Notes under the pieces: generated by a model
Seen by the model: the letters and a program-made list of their open reading frames with translations, nothing else
What the model was told of the DNA's origin: nothing
Database searches by the model: none
Program-made: the position numbers and the translations under genes
Shown: in pieces, positions 48,080 through 61,753 of the stretch
How positions within the stretch are numbered: position 1 is the first letter of the stretch
Layout of the letters: each line of letters opens with the position of its first letter
NCBI RefSeq assembly: GCF_002797495.1
Contig: NZ_PGEZ01000001.1
Span: 1,922,001-1,986,000, forward strand
Origin: Mumia flava
Lineage (GTDB): Bacteria; Actinomycetota; Actinomycetes; Propionibacteriales; Nocardioidaceae
Length of the DNA: 64,000 nucleotides
Reading direction: 5' to 3'

Positions 48080-49411
48080 TCAGTCGTCCTCGGCGAGCGT
48101 CACCTCGAACCCGCCGAGCAGGTGCGCGGCCAGGTTGTAGAGGAACGCGCCGACGGTTGCGAGGGCCGTGATCAGGACGACGTCGATCGCTGCGATCACG
48201 ATCGTCAGCCCGATGATCCGGCCGAACCCGACGTACTCGGAGATGTCGAAGGCGTCGGCGTTGTCGTTCAGGACGGTGGCGACGCTCTGGTTGATCGCCT
48301 CCCACACGCCGGCGGCGCCGAGCACGGCCCAGACGATCGTCACCGCGACGACGGTCACGATGCCGAGGGCGATCGCCAGGGCGAACGACATCTTCATCAC
48401 CGACCACGGGTCGACCCGGTGGATCCGCAGGCGGGCCTTCCGGCTGGGGGAGGCCGCAGCCGGCTGCGTCGACGTCGCCGGCTCGTCGTACGGCTTCGGT
48501 CGGCGCGCCGGGGCCGGCACCGGCTCCGCCACCGCAGGCTGGACGCGGGTCGCGTCGCCGGGTCCGTCGAGACCGTCCTGCGAGCGCTCAGCGGCAGCGG
48601 CGATCGATCCCGCCGTCGCCGCCGGCATCGGCACACCCTTGCGTCGCGGTGCGTCCGGGGAACCCGTGGGTGCCGTGGGGCGGGTCGTCGGCTGGGCCGG
48701 TGCGCCGGTGGTCGGGGCCGTCGGTGCGACCGCCGCTTCCGCGCGCGGACCGGCAGCGGCACCCGCGGCCGGTCGGGCCGAGGGGTCGGGCTTGGTGGAC
48801 CCCGTGTCCTTGCGTGCTGTCCCGGACGGCTGCGATGTCGGCGCGCCGGAGGAGGCCGGGCCCGGAGCCGGGGAGTCCGGCTTCGTCCTCGGCGGGCTCG
48901 GTGGTGCGGGCTTGGCTGCCTCGGGCTGGGCCGGCGTGGGCTGGGCCGGCGTGGGCTGGGCCGGCGTGGGCTGGGCCGGCGTGGGCTGGGCGGGCGTCGG
49001 CTGTGCGGGCGTCGGCTGTGCGGGCGTCGGCGGCGCGGGCCGCGACGCCTCCGACGGTGCAGGCGCGGGCCGTGCCGACTTCGGGGCCTCCGGCTTGGGG
49101 GCCTCGGGCGCCTCCTTCGCCGGAGCGTCCGGGGCCGGTGCCGCGGGCCGGGGTGCGTCCGACCGCGGAGCAGCCGACTTCGACGGTCCGGGGGAGACCG
49201 GCTCACCCGGACGCGGGCGGGACGGTGCCTGCGGCGCGCCGTTGCGGGTCTCCTGGTGACGTCCGTTCGTCGTCGGAGGCGACGGTGGCGTCGGGGTCAG
49301 GCTCCCCGGGGTCGGCCGCGACGGGCGCTGGCCCCCGTTGGTCGAGCTGGACTCGGGTGCGTTCTGGCGTGGCCGCTGCGGCGCAGGCGCGTTCGGCTTG
49401 CGGTCCGTCAT
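48080..49411 (-). CDS. DUF3566 membrane protein with long Pro/Ala-rich N-terminus
   Basis: The 443-residue protein has a disordered Pro/Ala/Thr/Ser-rich first 320 residues, including seven tandem PTPAQ pentamers. A C-terminal DUF3566 domain with two or three helices follows ([51 protein letters not shown]). The family lies downstream of gyrA in most actinobacteria and in mycobacteria has been linked to growth and division. It overlaps the gyrA stop by 4 bases, so it is translationally coupled to gyrase. Confidence 0.9.
   Translation of the reverse strand: MTDRKPNAPAPQRPRQNAPESSSTNGGQRPSRPTPGSLTPTPPSPPTTNGRHQETRNGAPQAPSRPRPGEPVSPGPSKSAAPRSDAPRPAAPAPDAPAKEAPEAPKPEAPKSARPAPAPSEASRPAPPTPAQPTPAQPTPAQPTPAQPTPAQPTPAQPTPAQPEAAKPAPPSPPRTKPDSPAPGPASSGAPTSQPSGTARKDTGSTKPDPSARPAAGAAAGPRAEAAVAPTAPTTGAPAQPTTRPTAPTGSPDAPRRKGVPMPAATAGSIAAAAERSQDGLDGPGDATRVQPAVAEPVPAPARRPKPYDEPATSTQPAAASPSRKARLRIHRVDPWSVMKMSFALAIALGIVTVVAVTIVWAVLGAAGVWEAINQSVATVLNDNADAFDISEYVGFGRIIGLTIVIAAIDVVLITALATVGAFLYNLAAHLLGGFEVTLAEDD
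48924..49028 (-). repeat. Seven tandem 15-bp units in the DUF3566 gene
   Basis: Units beginning GGCTGGGCCGGCGTG (plus strand) repeat seven times with small changes in the last three and encode PTPAQ pentamers. Unit number is likely variable between strains through slippage. Confidence 0.9.
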
Positions 49412-51975
49412 CTCGCCTCCTCGGCGTCGGAATCGTCGCTGCGCGACGCTGTCGCCTCAGGGTTCTCCTCGGCGTCGGACTCCTCGACAGTATCCAACAG
49501 TGTCGAGTTCTCCTCATTCCGCGTGAGTGCGACCACCTCGTCGTCCCCCCGCACACCGACGAACTTCACGCCCATGGTGTCACGTCCGGTCTCGGAGACG
49601 TCCGCCACGCGAGACCGCGTCACCTGGCCGCTCGCCTTGATCGCGATGATCTCGTCGTCGTCGTCGACGACCACGGCGCCGACCAGGCTACCTCGGTCGT
49701 CGTGGAGCTTCATGGCCTTGATCCCGAGGCCGCCACGCCCCTGCACGCGGTACTGGGCGACCGGAGTCTTCTTCGCGTACCCGCCGTCCGTCGCGGTGAA
49801 GACGTAGTCCGCCTCCTCCTCGGTGCCCGGTGGGATCACCCGCATCGACAGCAGCTCGTCGCCGTCACGGAACTTCATCCCGGTCACACCGGACGTCGCC
49901 CGGCCCATCGGGCGCAGCTGCTCGTCGTCGGCGGTGAACCGGATCGACTGCCCCTTGCGGGAGAACAGGATCAGGTCGTCGTCGGAGCTCACCAGCTCCG
50001 CACCCACCAGCGCGTCGTCGGGATCGCGGAAGTTCAGAGCGATCACGCCGGCCTGCCGGGCGCTGTTGTACTCGATCAGCGGAGTCTTCTTGACCAGGCC
50101 GTTGCGGGTGGCGAGCACGAGGTACGGGGACTGCTCGTAGTCACGGATCGCGAGCACCTGGGCGATCTGCTCGTCGGGCTGGAACTGCAGCAGCCCGGCG
50201 ACGTGACCGCCCTTGGCGTCGCGACCCGCCTCGGGGAGCTGGTACGCCTTCGCGCGGTAGACGCGGCCTGCGGTGGTGAAGAACAGGATCCACTGGTGCG
50301 TCGTGGTGGCGAACAGGTGGTCGACGACGTCGTCGCCGCGCAGCGTCGCGCCCCGGACGCCCCGGCCGCCGCGCTTCTGCACGCGGTACAGGTCGGTCCG
50401 CGTGCGCTTGACGTACCCGCCGCGCGTGATCGTCACCACGACGTCCTCGTCGGGGATCAGGTCCTCCATCGACAGGTCGCCGTCCGCCGGGATGATCCGG
50501 CTGCGGCGCTCGTCGCCGTACTTCTCGACGATCTCACCGAGCTCGTCGGCCACGATCGAGCGCTGCCGCGCGATGTTGGCGAGGATGTCGCGGTAGTCGG
50601 CGATCGTCTCCTCGAGCTCGGCCAGCTCGTCGATGATCTTCTGGCGCTCCAGGGCGGCCAGCCGCCTCAGCTGCATGTCGAGGATCGCCCGGGCCTGCGC
50701 CTCGTCGATCTCGAGCAGCCGGATCAGGCCGTCGCTCGCGTCCTCGGTGGTCTGGCTCGCCCGGATCAGCGCGATGACCTCGTCGAGCATGTCGAGCGCC
50801 TTGACCAGGCCGCGCAGGATGTGCGCACGCTCCTCGGCCTTGCGCAGGAGGTACTCGGTGCGCCGGCGGACGACCTCGACCTGGTGGTCGACCCAGTGCG
50901 TCACGAACTGGTCGAGCGTCAGGGTGCGCGGCACGTCGTCGACGAGCGCGAGCATGTTCGCGGAGAAGTTGGTCTGGAGCTCGGTGTGCTTGTAGAGGTT
51001 GTTCAGGACGACCCGAGCGACGGCGTCGCGGCGCAGCTCCACGACGAGGCGGCGACCCACCCGCGAGCTCGACTCGTCACGGACGTCCGCGATCCCCTGG
51101 ACCCGGCCGGAGTTCACCAGATCGGCGATCTTCTGGAGGAGGTTGTCCGGGTTGACCTGGTACGGGAGCTCCTTGACGACCAAGGAGATCTTGCCCTTGC
51201 CGTCCTCCTCGATGTCGACGACGGCACGCATCGTGACCGAGCCGCGACCGGTGCGGTAGACGTCCTCGATGCCCTTCGTCCCGACGATCAGGCCGTGGGT
51301 CGGGAAGTCGGGACCCTTGATCCGCTCCATCAACGCCTCGAGCAGGTCCTCGCGGGTCGCGTCGGGGTGCTCCAGCGCCCAGATCGCGCCGGCGGCCACC
51401 TCGCGGAGGTTGTGCGGCGGGATGTTCGTCGCCATCCCGACCGCGATCCCGGCCGAGCCGTTCACCAGCAGGTTCGGGATCCGTGCCGGAAGGACCGTCG
51501 GCTCGAGCGAGCGACCGTCGTAGTTCGGGGTGAAGTCGACGGTCTCCTTCTCGATGTCGCGGACCATCTCCATCGCGATCGGCGCCATCCGGCACTCGGT
51601 GTAGCGCATCGCCGCTGCGTCGTCGTTGCCGGGCGACCCGAAGTTGCCCTGCCCGTCGACCATCGGGTAGCGCAGCACCCACGGCTGCGCCAGACGGACG
51701 AGGGTGTCGTAGATCGCGGTGTCGCCGTGCGGGTGGTACTGGCCCATCACGTCGCCGACGACACGCGAGCACTTGCTGTAGCCGCGGTCGGGGCGGTAGC
51801 CGCCGTCGTACATCGCGTAGAGGACGCGGCGGTGCACGGGCTTGAGCCCGTCACGGACGTCCGGCAGCGCGCGGGCGACGATGACGCTCATCGCGTAGTC
51901 GATGTACGACCGCTGCATCTCCGTCTGCAGCTCGACCCGCTCGATGCGGCCCTGCGGTGCGGGTGTCTCGGTCAC
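49408..51975 (-). CDS. gyrA: DNA gyrase subunit A
   Basis: The 855-residue subunit breaks and rejoins DNA in gyrase. The catalytic tyrosine is in [10 protein letters not shown]. The quinolone-determining segment reads [19 protein letters not shown], with Thr-Ala at the positions that are Ser-Ala in E. coli. The GyrA box and beta-propeller C-terminus ([23 protein letters not shown]) follow, then an acidic tail. The gene follows gyrB by 89 bases and overlaps the DUF3566 gene. Confidence 0.98.
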   Translation of the reverse strand: MTETPAPQGRIERVELQTEMQRSYIDYAMSVIVARALPDVRDGLKPVHRRVLYAMYDGGYRPDRGYSKCSRVVGDVMGQYHPHGDTAIYDTLVRLAQPWVLRYPMVDGQGNFGSPGNDDAAAMRYTECRMAPIAMEMVRDIEKETVDFTPNYDGRSLEPTVLPARIPNLLVNGSAGIAVGMATNIPPHNLREVAAGAIWALEHPDATREDLLEALMERIKGPDFPTHGLIVGTKGIEDVYRTGRGSVTMRAVVDIEEDGKGKISLVVKELPYQVNPDNLLQKIADLVNSGRVQGIADVRDESSSRVGRRLVVELRRDAVARVVLNNLYKHTELQTNFSANMLALVDDVPRTLTLDQFVTHWVDHQVEVVRRRTEYLLRKAEERAHILRGLVKALDMLDEVIALIRASQTTEDASDGLIRLLEIDEAQARAILDMQLRRLAALERQKIIDELAELEETIADYRDILANIARQRSIVADELGEIVEKYGDERRSRIIPADGDLSMEDLIPDEDVVVTITRGGYVKRTRTDLYRVQKRGGRGVRGATLRGDDVVDHLFATTTHQWILFFTTAGRVYRAKAYQLPEAGRDAKGGHVAGLLQFQPDEQIAQVLAIRDYEQSPYLVLATRNGLVKKTPLIEYNSARQAGVIALNFRDPDDALVGAELVSSDDDLILFSRKGQSIRFTADDEQLRPMGRATSGVTGMKFRDGDELLSMRVIPPGTEEEADYVFTATDGGYAKKTPVAQYRVQGRGGLGIKAMKLHDDRGSLVGAVVVDDDDEIIAIKASGQVTRSRVADVSETGRDTMGVKFVGVRGDDEVVALTRNEENSTLLDTVEESDAEENPEATASRSDDSDAEEAR

Positions 51976-52064
51976 GTGGTGGTTCCTTCGTACGGGGTGG
52001 TCGGCTGACGCGTCACGGGAGGCCTGGGATCAGGTGCCGGGCTCCGCCCGAGGTCGAGGCTGGG

Positions 52065-54143
<2,079 letters not shown>

Positions 54144-54222
54144 TCATCGCGGTGCACTCATGACACGTCCCGACCGATGCAAGGCAGCCGAGTGTCGGCG
54201 TACGGCCGGGACGTCGGTGTCG

Positions 54223-54228
54223 AGTATA
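54223..54228 (-). promoter_or_regulatory. Probable -10 box of the gyrB-gyrA operon
   Basis: TATACT on the minus strand is close to the TATAAT consensus and unusual in this GC-rich DNA. No convincing -35 is seen at 16-18 nt; a hairpin occupies that place. Confidence 0.4.
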
Positions 54229-54234
54229 CCCGCT

Positions 54235-54254
54235 AGGGGGCCGCTGAGCCCCCT
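54235..54254. promoter_or_regulatory. Hairpin at the gyrB promoter
   Basis: AGGGGG and CCCCCT form a 6-bp stem with an 8-nt loop in the -15 to -35 zone of the likely gyrB promoter. It may extrude under negative supercoiling or bind a regulator; coincidence is possible. Confidence 0.35.
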
Positions 54255-54445
54255 CCAACGGCGCGGAACACAGGGCCGTCCGGCCCTCAGACGTGCGTCA
54301 GAGGCCTCAGATGCCACCTGAGACGCCCCGACAGCCGCCCGTTGATGCCCCGTATGCGGTTCCGGGCGCGCAGACCGCCTGTGAGGCAGGTGTCAGGCTG
54401 CGGGCGCGGCGCCCGCCGGTTGTCGAGATGCGGCAGAGTGGAGGC

Positions 54446-55297
54446 ATGGCGTCTCCGACGGTGGCACGAGCCCCGTCCGCCGGGCACGAGCGCTCCGGCG
54501 GACGGACGTTCGCAGCTGCCCTCGCACTGCTGGTGACCTCGGTGGGGATCCTGGTGGCGGACGTCGTGTGGATGCTCCAGACGCCTCGCGGTCAGCAGGT
54601 CGACGAGGCCGCGATGGAGGCGGTCTACGCCCGCGCCGAGACGCTCGAGACGCTGCTCGGGGTCCTCGGGTACGTCTCCCTCGCATCGATGGTGCTCGTG
54701 ATGGCGGTGCTGGTGGCGATGGCGCTGCTCCGGCGGAGGTTCGCCGCGGCCCTGGCCGCCGTCGGTCTCGTGGTGGCCGCGAACGTCACCACGCAGATCC
54801 TCAAGCACGCGGTCCTCGACCGCCCCGACTACGGGTACGGCTGGTACGTCAACAGCCTGCCGAGCGGGCACACGACCGCGGCCGCGTCGATGGTCCTCGC
54901 GGCCCTCCTGGTCAGCCCCCGGGGACTTCGCTGGATGGTCGCCGCGGCCGGCTCGGCCGGGATCGTGCTCACGGGAGTCTCGACGATCGTCGCCGGCTGG
55001 CACCGCCCCGCCGACGTGGTGGCGGCGCTCGCGGTCTGCCTGGCCTGGGGCGCCTTCGCCGTCGCGGCGCTCGCGGTCCGGCGAGGGGGGAGCGCCGGCG
55101 GTTCCTTCCTCGGGACCCTCGTCTGGTCGGTTACCGGCGCGGCCCTCGCCGGCGTCGTGCTGGTCCTCGTCGGCGTCCGCCCGGACGGCGGCTGGTCCGG
55201 CTTCGCCCCCGCGGCGGCGGTCCTCGCGCTGACCGGGCTGGCCTCGGCGGTCGCCGTCACGGTCTTCGAGCGGCTGTCGGCCGTCTTCGCGCGCTGA
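54446..55297 (+). CDS. PAP2-superfamily membrane phosphatase
   Basis: The 283-residue protein has about six helices and the three acid-phosphatase motifs KHAVLDRPD, LPSGHTT and GWHRPADVV, whose His residues perform catalysis. It likely dephosphorylates a lipid phosphate such as undecaprenyl pyrophosphate or phosphatidate. The ATG at 54446 lies only one base after GGAGG; the ATG at 54428 is a plausible alternative adding six residues. It is the only plus-strand gene within the gyrA-dnaA block. Confidence 0.85.
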   Translation: MASPTVARAPSAGHERSGGRTFAAALALLVTSVGILVADVVWMLQTPRGQQVDEAAMEAVYARAETLETLLGVLGYVSLASMVLVMAVLVAMALLRRRFAAALAAVGLVVAANVTTQILKHAVLDRPDYGYGWYVNSLPSGHTTAAASMVLAALLVSPRGLRWMVAAAGSAGIVLTGVSTIVAGWHRPADVVAALAVCLAWGAFAVAALAVRRGGSAGGSFLGTLVWSVTGAALAGVVLVLVGVRPDGGWSGFAPAAAVLALTGLASAVAVTVFERLSAVFAR

Positions 55298-55346
55298 GCG
55301 GGGACGTCGGCGGTGCCCTGGCGACACCGGCCCGCCTCGCGCACCG

Positions 55347-55964
55347 TCAGCCGTAGGTGTCACGCGGACCGCGTCCACGCACGCTCCGCCCGCCCTTCGT
55401 CCAGCTCGGAGCCTGCGGACCGCGGACGTTGATCCGCACCACGGTGCCGTCACCGAGCTGCTCGTTGAGCCGCGCGACGAGACGGGGCGCGAGCATCCTC
55501 AGCTGGGTCGCCCACGCCGTCGAGTCCGCCACCACCCACAGCTCGGCGTCGGCGTAGCGCACCGGCCGGCAGTGCGCGGCGATCTCCGCACCGACGATCT
55601 GGGTCCACCGCCCGAACACCCCGTGCACGGCGACCTCGGTCTCCCAGCCGCGCTCGTCGACCAGGCGGCCGAGCGTCGCCGCGAGCAGCTGCGGGTCGCG
55701 GTCGTCGGGCCCGGCACCGCTCGACTGCGGTGCGGACCTGCGGCGGCGCCGCCGCGACGCTCCTGCCCCGCCGGCCGACGATCCGCCCGCCGCCGCACCG
55801 CGGCCCGTCGACTCGGGGCCCACGGTGCGATACCGGCGGGCGATGCTCCGCGCGAGGTCGAGGCCGTCGCCGGACGTCTCACCTTGCTCACCCGCCGCAC
55901 CCTGCTCACCCGCCGTGCCGGGCCGGTCCTGATCGGGCGGACCGTCCGGCGTCGGCTCACCCAT
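55347..55964 (-). CDS. DciA-like DUF721 protein
   Basis: The 205-residue protein has a disordered, Gly/Ser/Arg-rich N-terminus and a DUF721 core (about 95-180; [51 protein letters not shown]). DciA-type proteins load the replicative helicase DnaB in bacteria lacking DnaC/DnaI. Its position between recF and gyrB matches the usual actinobacterial order. It overlaps recF by 8 bases. Confidence 0.88.
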   Translation of the reverse strand: MGEPTPDGPPDQDRPGTAGEQGAAGEQGETSGDGLDLARSIARRYRTVGPESTGRGAAAGGSSAGGAGASRRRRRRSAPQSSGAGPDDRDPQLLAATLGRLVDERGWETEVAVHGVFGRWTQIVGAEIAAHCRPVRYADAELWVVADSTAWATQLRMLAPRLVARLNEQLGDGTVVRINVRGPQAPSWTKGGRSVRGRGPRDTYG

Positions 55965-57093
55965 CGTCGCCCTCGACCTTCACCGACCCGTCGCCGACGA
56001 CGTACCGCCGACCCCGCAGCTGCTCGGGGACGTCGTCGGCCACCGCAGCCGTCACCAGCACCTGCTCGGCACCGACGACGCGCTCGGCCAGGTGCGCACG
56101 CCGGTCGCGGTCGAGCTCGGCGAACACGTCGTCCAGCACGAGGATCGGGTCGTCGCCGTCGGCCCGCACCAGGTCGTACGACCCGAGCCTCAGCGCGAGC
56201 GCGAACGACCACGACTCCCCGTGGCTGGCGTACCCCTTCGCAGGCATCTCGCCGAGCGACAGCACCAGCTCGTCGCGGTGCGGCCCGACCAGGCTCACCC
56301 CGCGGTCGATCTCCTCCCCGCGGCGGACCCGCATCTGCTCGGCCAGGGCCTGCGTGAGCTCGGCGCGGTCACGGGTGGGCGGTGCGTCGAACGACGGACG
56401 GTACGCCGCGACGGCCTGCGCGCGATCGGCGGCGGCCGACGCCGCGACGGCGGCGTAGGAGTCCGCGAGGTAGGGCTGGAGCTCGTCGACGAGCCTCATC
56501 CGTGCGGCGAGGATCTCGCCGCCGAACGCGGCGAGCTGCTCGTCCCACACGTCGAGGGTCCCCAGAGCGGCGTTGCGCCCGGCGGCACGTGCGGACTTGA
56601 GCAGGGAGTTGCGCTGGCGCAGCGCTCGCTCGTAGTCCGCGCGCACGCCCGCCATCCGCGGGCTGCGCAGCACCAGCAGGGCATCGAGGAAGCGGCGCCG
56701 CTCACCGGGGTCGCCCTTCACCAGCGCCAGGTCCTCGGGAGAGAAGACGACCGAGCGCACCCAGCCGAGCAGGTCGCGGGTACGGGGGAGCGGCGCGCGG
56801 TTCACCCGGGCACGGTTGGCCCGACCGGGCGTGATCTCGATCTCGAGCACCGCCTCGCGGGTGTCCCGGACGACCCTCGCGCGCACGACCGCACGGTCGG
56901 CGCCGACCCGGACCAGCGGCGCGTCCGACGAGACGCGGTGCGACCCGAGCGTCGCGAGGTAGTCGATCGCCTCGACGAGGTTCGTCTTGCCCTGGCCGTT
57001 CGACCCCACGAACGTCCCGACGCCCGGCGCGAGGTCGAGCTCGAGCTCGGGGTACGACCGGAAGTCGTGCAGCGACAGGCGGGTGACGTGCAC
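55957..57093 (-). CDS. recF: DNA replication and repair protein RecF
   Basis: The 378-residue SMC-like ATPase has Walker A GSNGQGKT, a coiled-coil insertion and the Walker B region [12 protein letters not shown]. It loads RecA at single-strand gaps with RecO and RecR. The gene lies 4 bases after gnd and overlaps the DciA-like gene, within the dnaA-gyrB block. Confidence 0.96.
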   Translation of the reverse strand: MHVTRLSLHDFRSYPELELDLAPGVGTFVGSNGQGKTNLVEAIDYLATLGSHRVSSDAPLVRVGADRAVVRARVVRDTREAVLEIEITPGRANRARVNRAPLPRTRDLLGWVRSVVFSPEDLALVKGDPGERRRFLDALLVLRSPRMAGVRADYERALRQRNSLLKSARAAGRNAALGTLDVWDEQLAAFGGEILAARMRLVDELQPYLADSYAAVAASAAADRAQAVAAYRPSFDAPPTRDRAELTQALAEQMRVRRGEEIDRGVSLVGPHRDELVLSLGEMPAKGYASHGESWSFALALRLGSYDLVRADGDDPILVLDDVFAELDRDRRAHLAERVVGAEQVLVTAAVADDVPEQLRGRRYVVGDGSVKVEGDDG

Positions 57094-57097
57094 GGGA

Positions 57098-57973
57098 CTA
57101 CTGCGTGTGGACCGCGTGACCGCCGAACTGGTTGCGCATCGCCGCGATCGCCTTCATCGCCGGCGAGTCGTCCTGACGCGAGGCGAAGCGGGCGAACAGC
57201 GATGCGGCGATCGCGTTCATCGGGACCGCGTGCTCGATCGCGGCCTCGAGCGTCCAGCGTCCCTCGCCGGAGTCGTCGGCGTACCCGCGCAGGCGGGCCA
57301 GGTCCGGGTCGTCCGCGAGCGCGGCGGCGAACAGGTCCAGGAGCCACGACCGGATCACGGTGCCCTCGCGCCAGGAGTCGAACACCTCCGGGACGTTCTC
57401 CACCAGGTCCGCCTTCTCCAGGAGCTCGTACCCCTCGGCGTAGGACTGCATCATGCCGTACTCGATGCCGTTGTGGACCATCTTCGCGAAGTGGCCCGCC
57501 CCGACGCCGCCGGCGCGGACGAACCCCGACTCCGGGCTCGGCCGCAGCGCGTCGAAGGCCGGCTGGACCAGCTCGATGTGGTCGGCGGATCCGCCCACCA
57601 TCAGCGCGTAGCCCTCCTGCAGGCCCCACACGCCCCCGCTCACGCCGCAGTCGACGAAACCGATCCCGCGCTCGGCCAGCTCGTCCGCGTGCCGCTTGTC
57701 GTCGGTCCAGCGGGAGTTGCCGCCGTCGACGACCACGTCGCCGGCATCCATCAGGCCACGCAGCTGGGCGATGGTCTCGTGGGTCGGGTCGCCGGAGGGC
57801 ACCATCACCCACACCACGCGTGGCGCCGGCAGCGCCTCGACCAGCGCGCCGAGGGACGTCACGTCGCACAGCGACGCGTCCCGGTCGAAGCCGACGACGG
57901 TGATCCCCGCGCGACGCATCCGCTCGCGCATGTTGCCGCCCATCTTGCCGAGTCCGATCAGTCCGATGTGCAT
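57098..57973 (-). CDS. gnd: 6-phosphogluconate dehydrogenase (decarboxylating), short form
   Basis: The 291-residue dehydrogenase has an N-terminal Rossmann motif [15 protein letters not shown], the substrate-binding [10 protein letters not shown] and the catalytic Lys in [19 protein letters not shown]. The short length matches the NAD-preferring YqeC/Gnd type common in actinobacteria between dnaN and recF, rather than the 470-residue form. It converts 6-phosphogluconate to ribulose 5-phosphate and CO2. The ATG at 57973 follows GAAGGAG. Confidence 0.95.
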   Translation of the reverse strand: MHIGLIGLGKMGGNMRERMRRAGITVVGFDRDASLCDVTSLGALVEALPAPRVVWVMVPSGDPTHETIAQLRGLMDAGDVVVDGGNSRWTDDKRHADELAERGIGFVDCGVSGGVWGLQEGYALMVGGSADHIELVQPAFDALRPSPESGFVRAGGVGAGHFAKMVHNGIEYGMMQSYAEGYELLEKADLVENVPEVFDSWREGTVIRSWLLDLFAAALADDPDLARLRGYADDSGEGRWTLEAAIEHAVPMNAIAASLFARFASRQDDSPAMKAIAAMRNQFGGHAVHTQ

Positions 57974-58012
57974 CGGTGCTCCTTCGTGGGTCGGGTCCTG
58001 CGGCGCGAGCAC

Positions 58013-59158
58013 TCAGCTGGGCAGTCGCACCGGCATGATCAGGTAGCGGAACGTCGAGCCGGGCTGCTCACCCGCCTCCTGGACCCCGGCCAGGGACGCC
58101 GGCCGGCTGGGCTGGGTGAACGACATGTGGACCATCGGCTTCCCGAGAACCTGCAGTCCTTCGAGGAGGAAGGTCGGGTTGAAGCCGATCGCCAGGCCCT
58201 CGCCCTCCACGGTCGCCTCGAGGGTCTCCTGGGCCTGCGCGTCGTCGCCGCTGCCCGCCTCCAGCAGCACCTGGCCCTCGGAGAACGTCATCCGCACAGG
58301 CGTGTTGCGCTCCGCGACGAGCGAGACACGGCGAACGGCATCGACGAGGTCGGCGGTGCCGACGTACGCGACGGTCTCCGAGGCCGCGGAGAACAGCTGG
58401 CGCACCTTGGGGAACTCGCCCTCGAGCAGCCGCGTCGTCGTACGCCGGGTGCCGGCGGCGGTCGAGCCCTCGAACCCGATCAGGCTCTGCCCGTCGTCCT
58501 GACCCGAGACGGCGATCGTCAGGTCGCCGCCCGCGGTGAACGACTTCGCGATGTCGGAGAGGGCCTTGGCGGGGACGACCGCGGAGGTCGAGAGCGCGGG
58601 GTCGTTCGGGAACCACGGGAGCTCGCGCAGGCTCGCGCGGAACCGGTCCGTGGCGAGCAGGGCGATGGTCGAGCCCTCGAACTCGATCCGGACTCCGGTC
58701 AGCAGGGCGAGCACGTCGTCACGTCCCGCGGCCGCGACCGCCTGGCCGACGGCGGTCGCGAACTCGTCGGCACTGACCGTCCCCGCGGCGTTCGGGACGG
58801 CCGGGAGGGCGGGGTAGTCGGCGACGGGCATCGTCTGGAGGCTGAAGCGCGCACTCCCGCAGGTGACCGACACCTTCGGGCCGTCCAGGACGACGTCGAC
58901 CGGCCGGGACGGGAGGGACTTGCAGATGTCGGCCAGCAGCCGACCCGACACGAGGACGCGACCTTCGTCGGCGACGTCGGCGTCGACGGTCGTCCTGGCC
59001 GAGGTCTCGTAGTCGAACCCCGACAGGGCGATCCCGCCGTCGGTGCTCTCGACCATGAGACCGGCCAGCACCGGGACGCTCGGGGGTCGGACGGGCAGGC
59101 TGCGCGCCGTCCATGCGACGGCGTCCGCCAGCGCGTCGCGATCGATGCGGAACTTCAC
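58013..59158 (-). CDS. dnaN: DNA polymerase III beta sliding clamp
   Basis: The 381-residue clamp subunit is built from three repeats of the clamp fold and starts [20 protein letters not shown]. It ends with the clamp tail PVRLPS. Rings of two subunits tether the replicative polymerase. The GTG at 59158 is used. It follows a 443-base gap after dnaA. Confidence 0.97.
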   Translation of the reverse strand: MKFRIDRDALADAVAWTARSLPVRPPSVPVLAGLMVESTDGGIALSGFDYETSARTTVDADVADEGRVLVSGRLLADICKSLPSRPVDVVLDGPKVSVTCGSARFSLQTMPVADYPALPAVPNAAGTVSADEFATAVGQAVAAAGRDDVLALLTGVRIEFEGSTIALLATDRFRASLRELPWFPNDPALSTSAVVPAKALSDIAKSFTAGGDLTIAVSGQDDGQSLIGFEGSTAAGTRRTTTRLLEGEFPKVRQLFSAASETVAYVGTADLVDAVRRVSLVAERNTPVRMTFSEGQVLLEAGSGDDAQAQETLEATVEGEGLAIGFNPTFLLEGLQVLGKPMVHMSFTQPSRPASLAGVQEAGEQPGSTFRYLIMPVRLPS

Positions 59159-59601
59159 GCGGAGAGCCTCCGGGTCTGGGTCTGGACAGGCCGAGCGGGT
59201 CGGGTCGCCACGACGCTGTGCGGGCGGAACGACACGTTGTTGGGAATCCTGCCACGCCCGACCGGCACCCGACCACTCAGGGACATCTGGTCCTTCATCC
59301 CCAGGTCGGAGCTGTGGAGGACTTCGTCGTACGGGAGAGATCTTGTTGTTCTCATCATCGTCTTCGCCACTGTCGAAACTGTGGAGAACCTTCGTCGGCG
59401 CTGGTCAGGCACTCTTTGCCCTCGTGGACGAGCTGGGGGACGGACGGCGCTCGGTGGGGGACGGCGGTGGACGGAGCGGGCGTCCTCCCCAACCCGTCCA
59501 CCGGTGACCGGGTGGGTCGTCCACCCGGATCCCGTGTTTTCCCCAGGAGTTTCCCCAAGTGTGGGAACACAAGAATCCGCGGTTGCGGGTGGCTCGAGAC
59601 C
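59159..59601. other. dnaA-dnaN intergenic region, possible second origin segment
   Basis: No gene is seen. DnaA-box-like sequences are present but imperfect: TGTGGAGAA at 59380-59388 and TGTGGAGGA at 59313-59321, with weaker relatives such as CGTCCACC. A somewhat AT-richer strip lies around 59338-59372. In Streptomyces and mycobacteria the origin lies in this gap, so it should be considered together with the dnaA-rpmH gap. Confidence 0.5.
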
Positions 59602-61134
59602 TCAGCCGGCCTGGCGCGCCTGCTGCTTGATCCGGTTGGTGAGCTCGGTGACATGGTTGAAGACCGTCCGACGCTCGCCCATCAGCGTGCGGATCTTCCG
59701 CTCGGCGTACATGACGGTCGTGTGGTCGCGACCGCCGAAGTGCTGGCCGATCTTCGGCAGCGAGAGGTCGGTGAGCTCACGGCACAGGTACATCGCGATC
59801 TGGCGCGCCTGGACGAGGCCGCGCGAGCGGCTGGCCCCGCAGATCTCCTCGATGGAGTACTCGAGGTAGTTCGCGGTCTGCGCGATGATGAGGCCGGCGG
59901 TGATCTCCGGCTCGCCCCCCTCGGGGATGAGGTCCTTCAGGACGATCTCGGCGAGCGAGAGGTCGACGGGCTGGTGGTTGAGGCTCGCGAACGCCGTCGC
60001 TCGGATCAGAGCGCCCTCGAGCTCGCGGATGTTCGTCTGGATCCGGCTGGCGATGAATTCGAGGACCTCGGGCGGCACGACCAGCTTCTCGATCTCCGCC
60101 TTCTTGCTCAGGATGGCGATCCGGGTCTCGAGGTCGGGCGGCTGCACGTCGGTGGTGAGTCCCCACTCGAACCGGCTGCGCAGCCGGTCCTCGAGCGACT
60201 CGAGGCCCCGGGGCGGTCGGTCCGAGGTGATGACGATCTGCTTGTTCGAGCCGTGCAGCGTGTTGAAGGTGTGGAAGAACTCCTCCTGGGTCTGGATCTT
60301 GCCCTCGAGGAACTGGATGTCGTCGATCAGGAGGACATCGGTGTCGCGGTACCGGCGTTGCAGCGCGGGCATCCGGTCGTCGCGGATCGCGTTGATGAAG
60401 TCGTTCGTGAACTCTTCGGTGCTCACGTAGCGGACCCGGGCGTTCGCGTAGAGGCTGCGCACGTAGTGCCCGATCGCGTGCAGGAGGTGCGTCTTGCCGA
60501 GGCCCGACTCGCCGTAGATCATCAACGGGTTGTAGGCCTTGCCGGGCGCCTCGGCGACCGCGACCGCGGCCGCGTGCGCGAACCGGTTGGAGGAGCCGAT
60601 GACGAAGTTCTCGAAGTGGTACCGAGGGTTGAGCCGGGTGTCTGCGCCGTTCGCCTGCGCCGGACGGTTCGTCGGGCGGGTCGGGACGAAGGCGGCCTGC
60701 GGCGAGGTCTCGTCGCCGGCGGGCCGCCGGTCGCGCGCGCTGTGGGTCGGCTCGTCCGCCTCGGGCGGAGTCGGCTCGGGAGCGGGCTCCGGCTCGTAGG
60801 AATGGGGACTTGTCGACAATTCCGACCCGGGCGTCGGCGTCCGGGACGCGGGCAGGGCGTCCGGGTCGACGGTGACCGCGATCCGGATCGGCCGGTCGAA
60901 CGACTGGGAGAGCGCCTCCTCGAGCTGCGACCGCAGCCGTACCTCCATCTGGGTCCGGGTGAAGTCGTTGGGCACGGCAACGAGCAGGGTGTTGTCGTGC
61001 AGGGCGAGCGGCACGGAGCTGGCGACCCACGCCCGGGTGGTCACCGGGAGGACGTCGGTGATGGCCTCCCACCGGCTTCGCAGAGCGGCGGTGTCGACGG
61101 GTTGCGCCTCCGGCTGCGTCTCGCTGTCGTCCAT
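59602..61134 (-). CDS. dnaA: Chromosomal replication initiator DnaA
   Basis: The 510-residue initiator has an N-terminal domain I ([14 protein letters not shown]) and a variable Pro/Glu-rich linker. The AAA+ domain has Walker [16 protein letters not shown] and Walker [13 protein letters not shown]. The C-terminal DNA-binding domain carries the DnaA signature ([31 protein letters not shown]). It binds DnaA boxes and opens the origin. The ATG at 61134 is used. Confidence 0.98.
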   Translation of the reverse strand: MDDSETQPEAQPVDTAALRSRWEAITDVLPVTTRAWVASSVPLALHDNTLLVAVPNDFTRTQMEVRLRSQLEEALSQSFDRPIRIAVTVDPDALPASRTPTPGSELSTSPHSYEPEPAPEPTPPEADEPTHSARDRRPAGDETSPQAAFVPTRPTNRPAQANGADTRLNPRYHFENFVIGSSNRFAHAAAVAVAEAPGKAYNPLMIYGESGLGKTHLLHAIGHYVRSLYANARVRYVSTEEFTNDFINAIRDDRMPALQRRYRDTDVLLIDDIQFLEGKIQTQEEFFHTFNTLHGSNKQIVITSDRPPRGLESLEDRLRSRFEWGLTTDVQPPDLETRIAILSKKAEIEKLVVPPEVLEFIASRIQTNIRELEGALIRATAFASLNHQPVDLSLAEIVLKDLIPEGGEPEITAGLIIAQTANYLEYSIEEICGASRSRGLVQARQIAMYLCRELTDLSLPKIGQHFGGRDHTTVMYAERKIRTLMGERRTVFNHVTELTNRIKQQARQAG

Positions 61135-61599
61135 TCAGGCCCCGTCCTCGCGTTGTGGTTGTTTCCCGAGTCCACATCGTTTTCCACAGGTCGTGGAGAC
61201 TCGTCTTTCTGGCACGAATACTCCGGAATCACAGGCGTGTGATCGCTCGCCCGCCCGTTTTGTCCCTGTGGATAACCGCGTCTTGTCGGGACGCTAACAG
61301 CACCACGGAACCCCGGCAACCGATTGTCCACAGGCACTCACAGGCTCGCCACCCGGGGGTACGCTCGGGTGCGCCGCGTCACGTGGGGCAAGCCCAGGTG
61401 GGGCGTGGTTTGACCGTCCTGGGAACGACCACGTACCGTGGTGAGGTCGAGTTCGTCGACAACTGCCGCATGCCTGCGTGCGCCGAAGCGCCCTTCGCGC
61501 GCGCACGTCGGCGGGCGGTGGCCGTCGAAGCACGATCGTCCGTCCGGACTAGCGGCTGCGCTGTGTCGTGGCCAGATTCAACGAGCAGGGAGCATTCCG
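61135..61599. other. Candidate replication origin (oriC) between dnaA and rpmH
   Basis: Three good DnaA boxes are seen: TTTTCCACA (61180-61188), TGTGGATAA (61267-61275, perfect TTATCCACA on the other strand) and TTGTCCACA (61324-61332). A weaker GAGTCCACA lies at 61168-61176. All four fall within 165 bases next to the dnaA start. The strip 61205-61265 is slightly less GC-rich. The rpmH promoter lies further right. The cluster could also serve dnaA autoregulation. Confidence 0.65.
61410..61439 (+). promoter_or_regulatory. Promoter of the rpmH-rnpA operon
   Basis: TTGACC (61410-61415) and TACCGT (61434-61439) are 18 nt apart. The predicted leader to rpmH is about 155 nt, with no coding ORF of note inside. 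Confidence 0.55.
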
Positions 61600-61737
61600 G
61601 TGACCAAGCGCACCTTCCAGCCGAACAACCGCCGTCGTGCGCGCAAGCACGGGTTCCGTCTTCGCATGCGGACCCGCGCCGGTCGCGCCATCCTGGCGGA
61701 CCGCCGTCGCAAGGGCCGCGCCCGCCTGTCGGCCTGA
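61600..61737 (+). CDS. rpmH: 50S ribosomal protein L34
   Basis: The 45-residue basic protein ([20 protein letters not shown] at the start) is a complete L34 of the large ribosomal subunit. The GTG at 61600 follows AGGGAG. It is the first gene of the rpmH-rnpA-yidD-yidC-khpB-rsmG series. Confidence 0.97.
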   Translation: MTKRTFQPNNRRRARKHGFRLRMRTRAGRAILADRRRKGRARLSA

Positions 61738-61753
61738 CCCGGTACGCGGTGCG

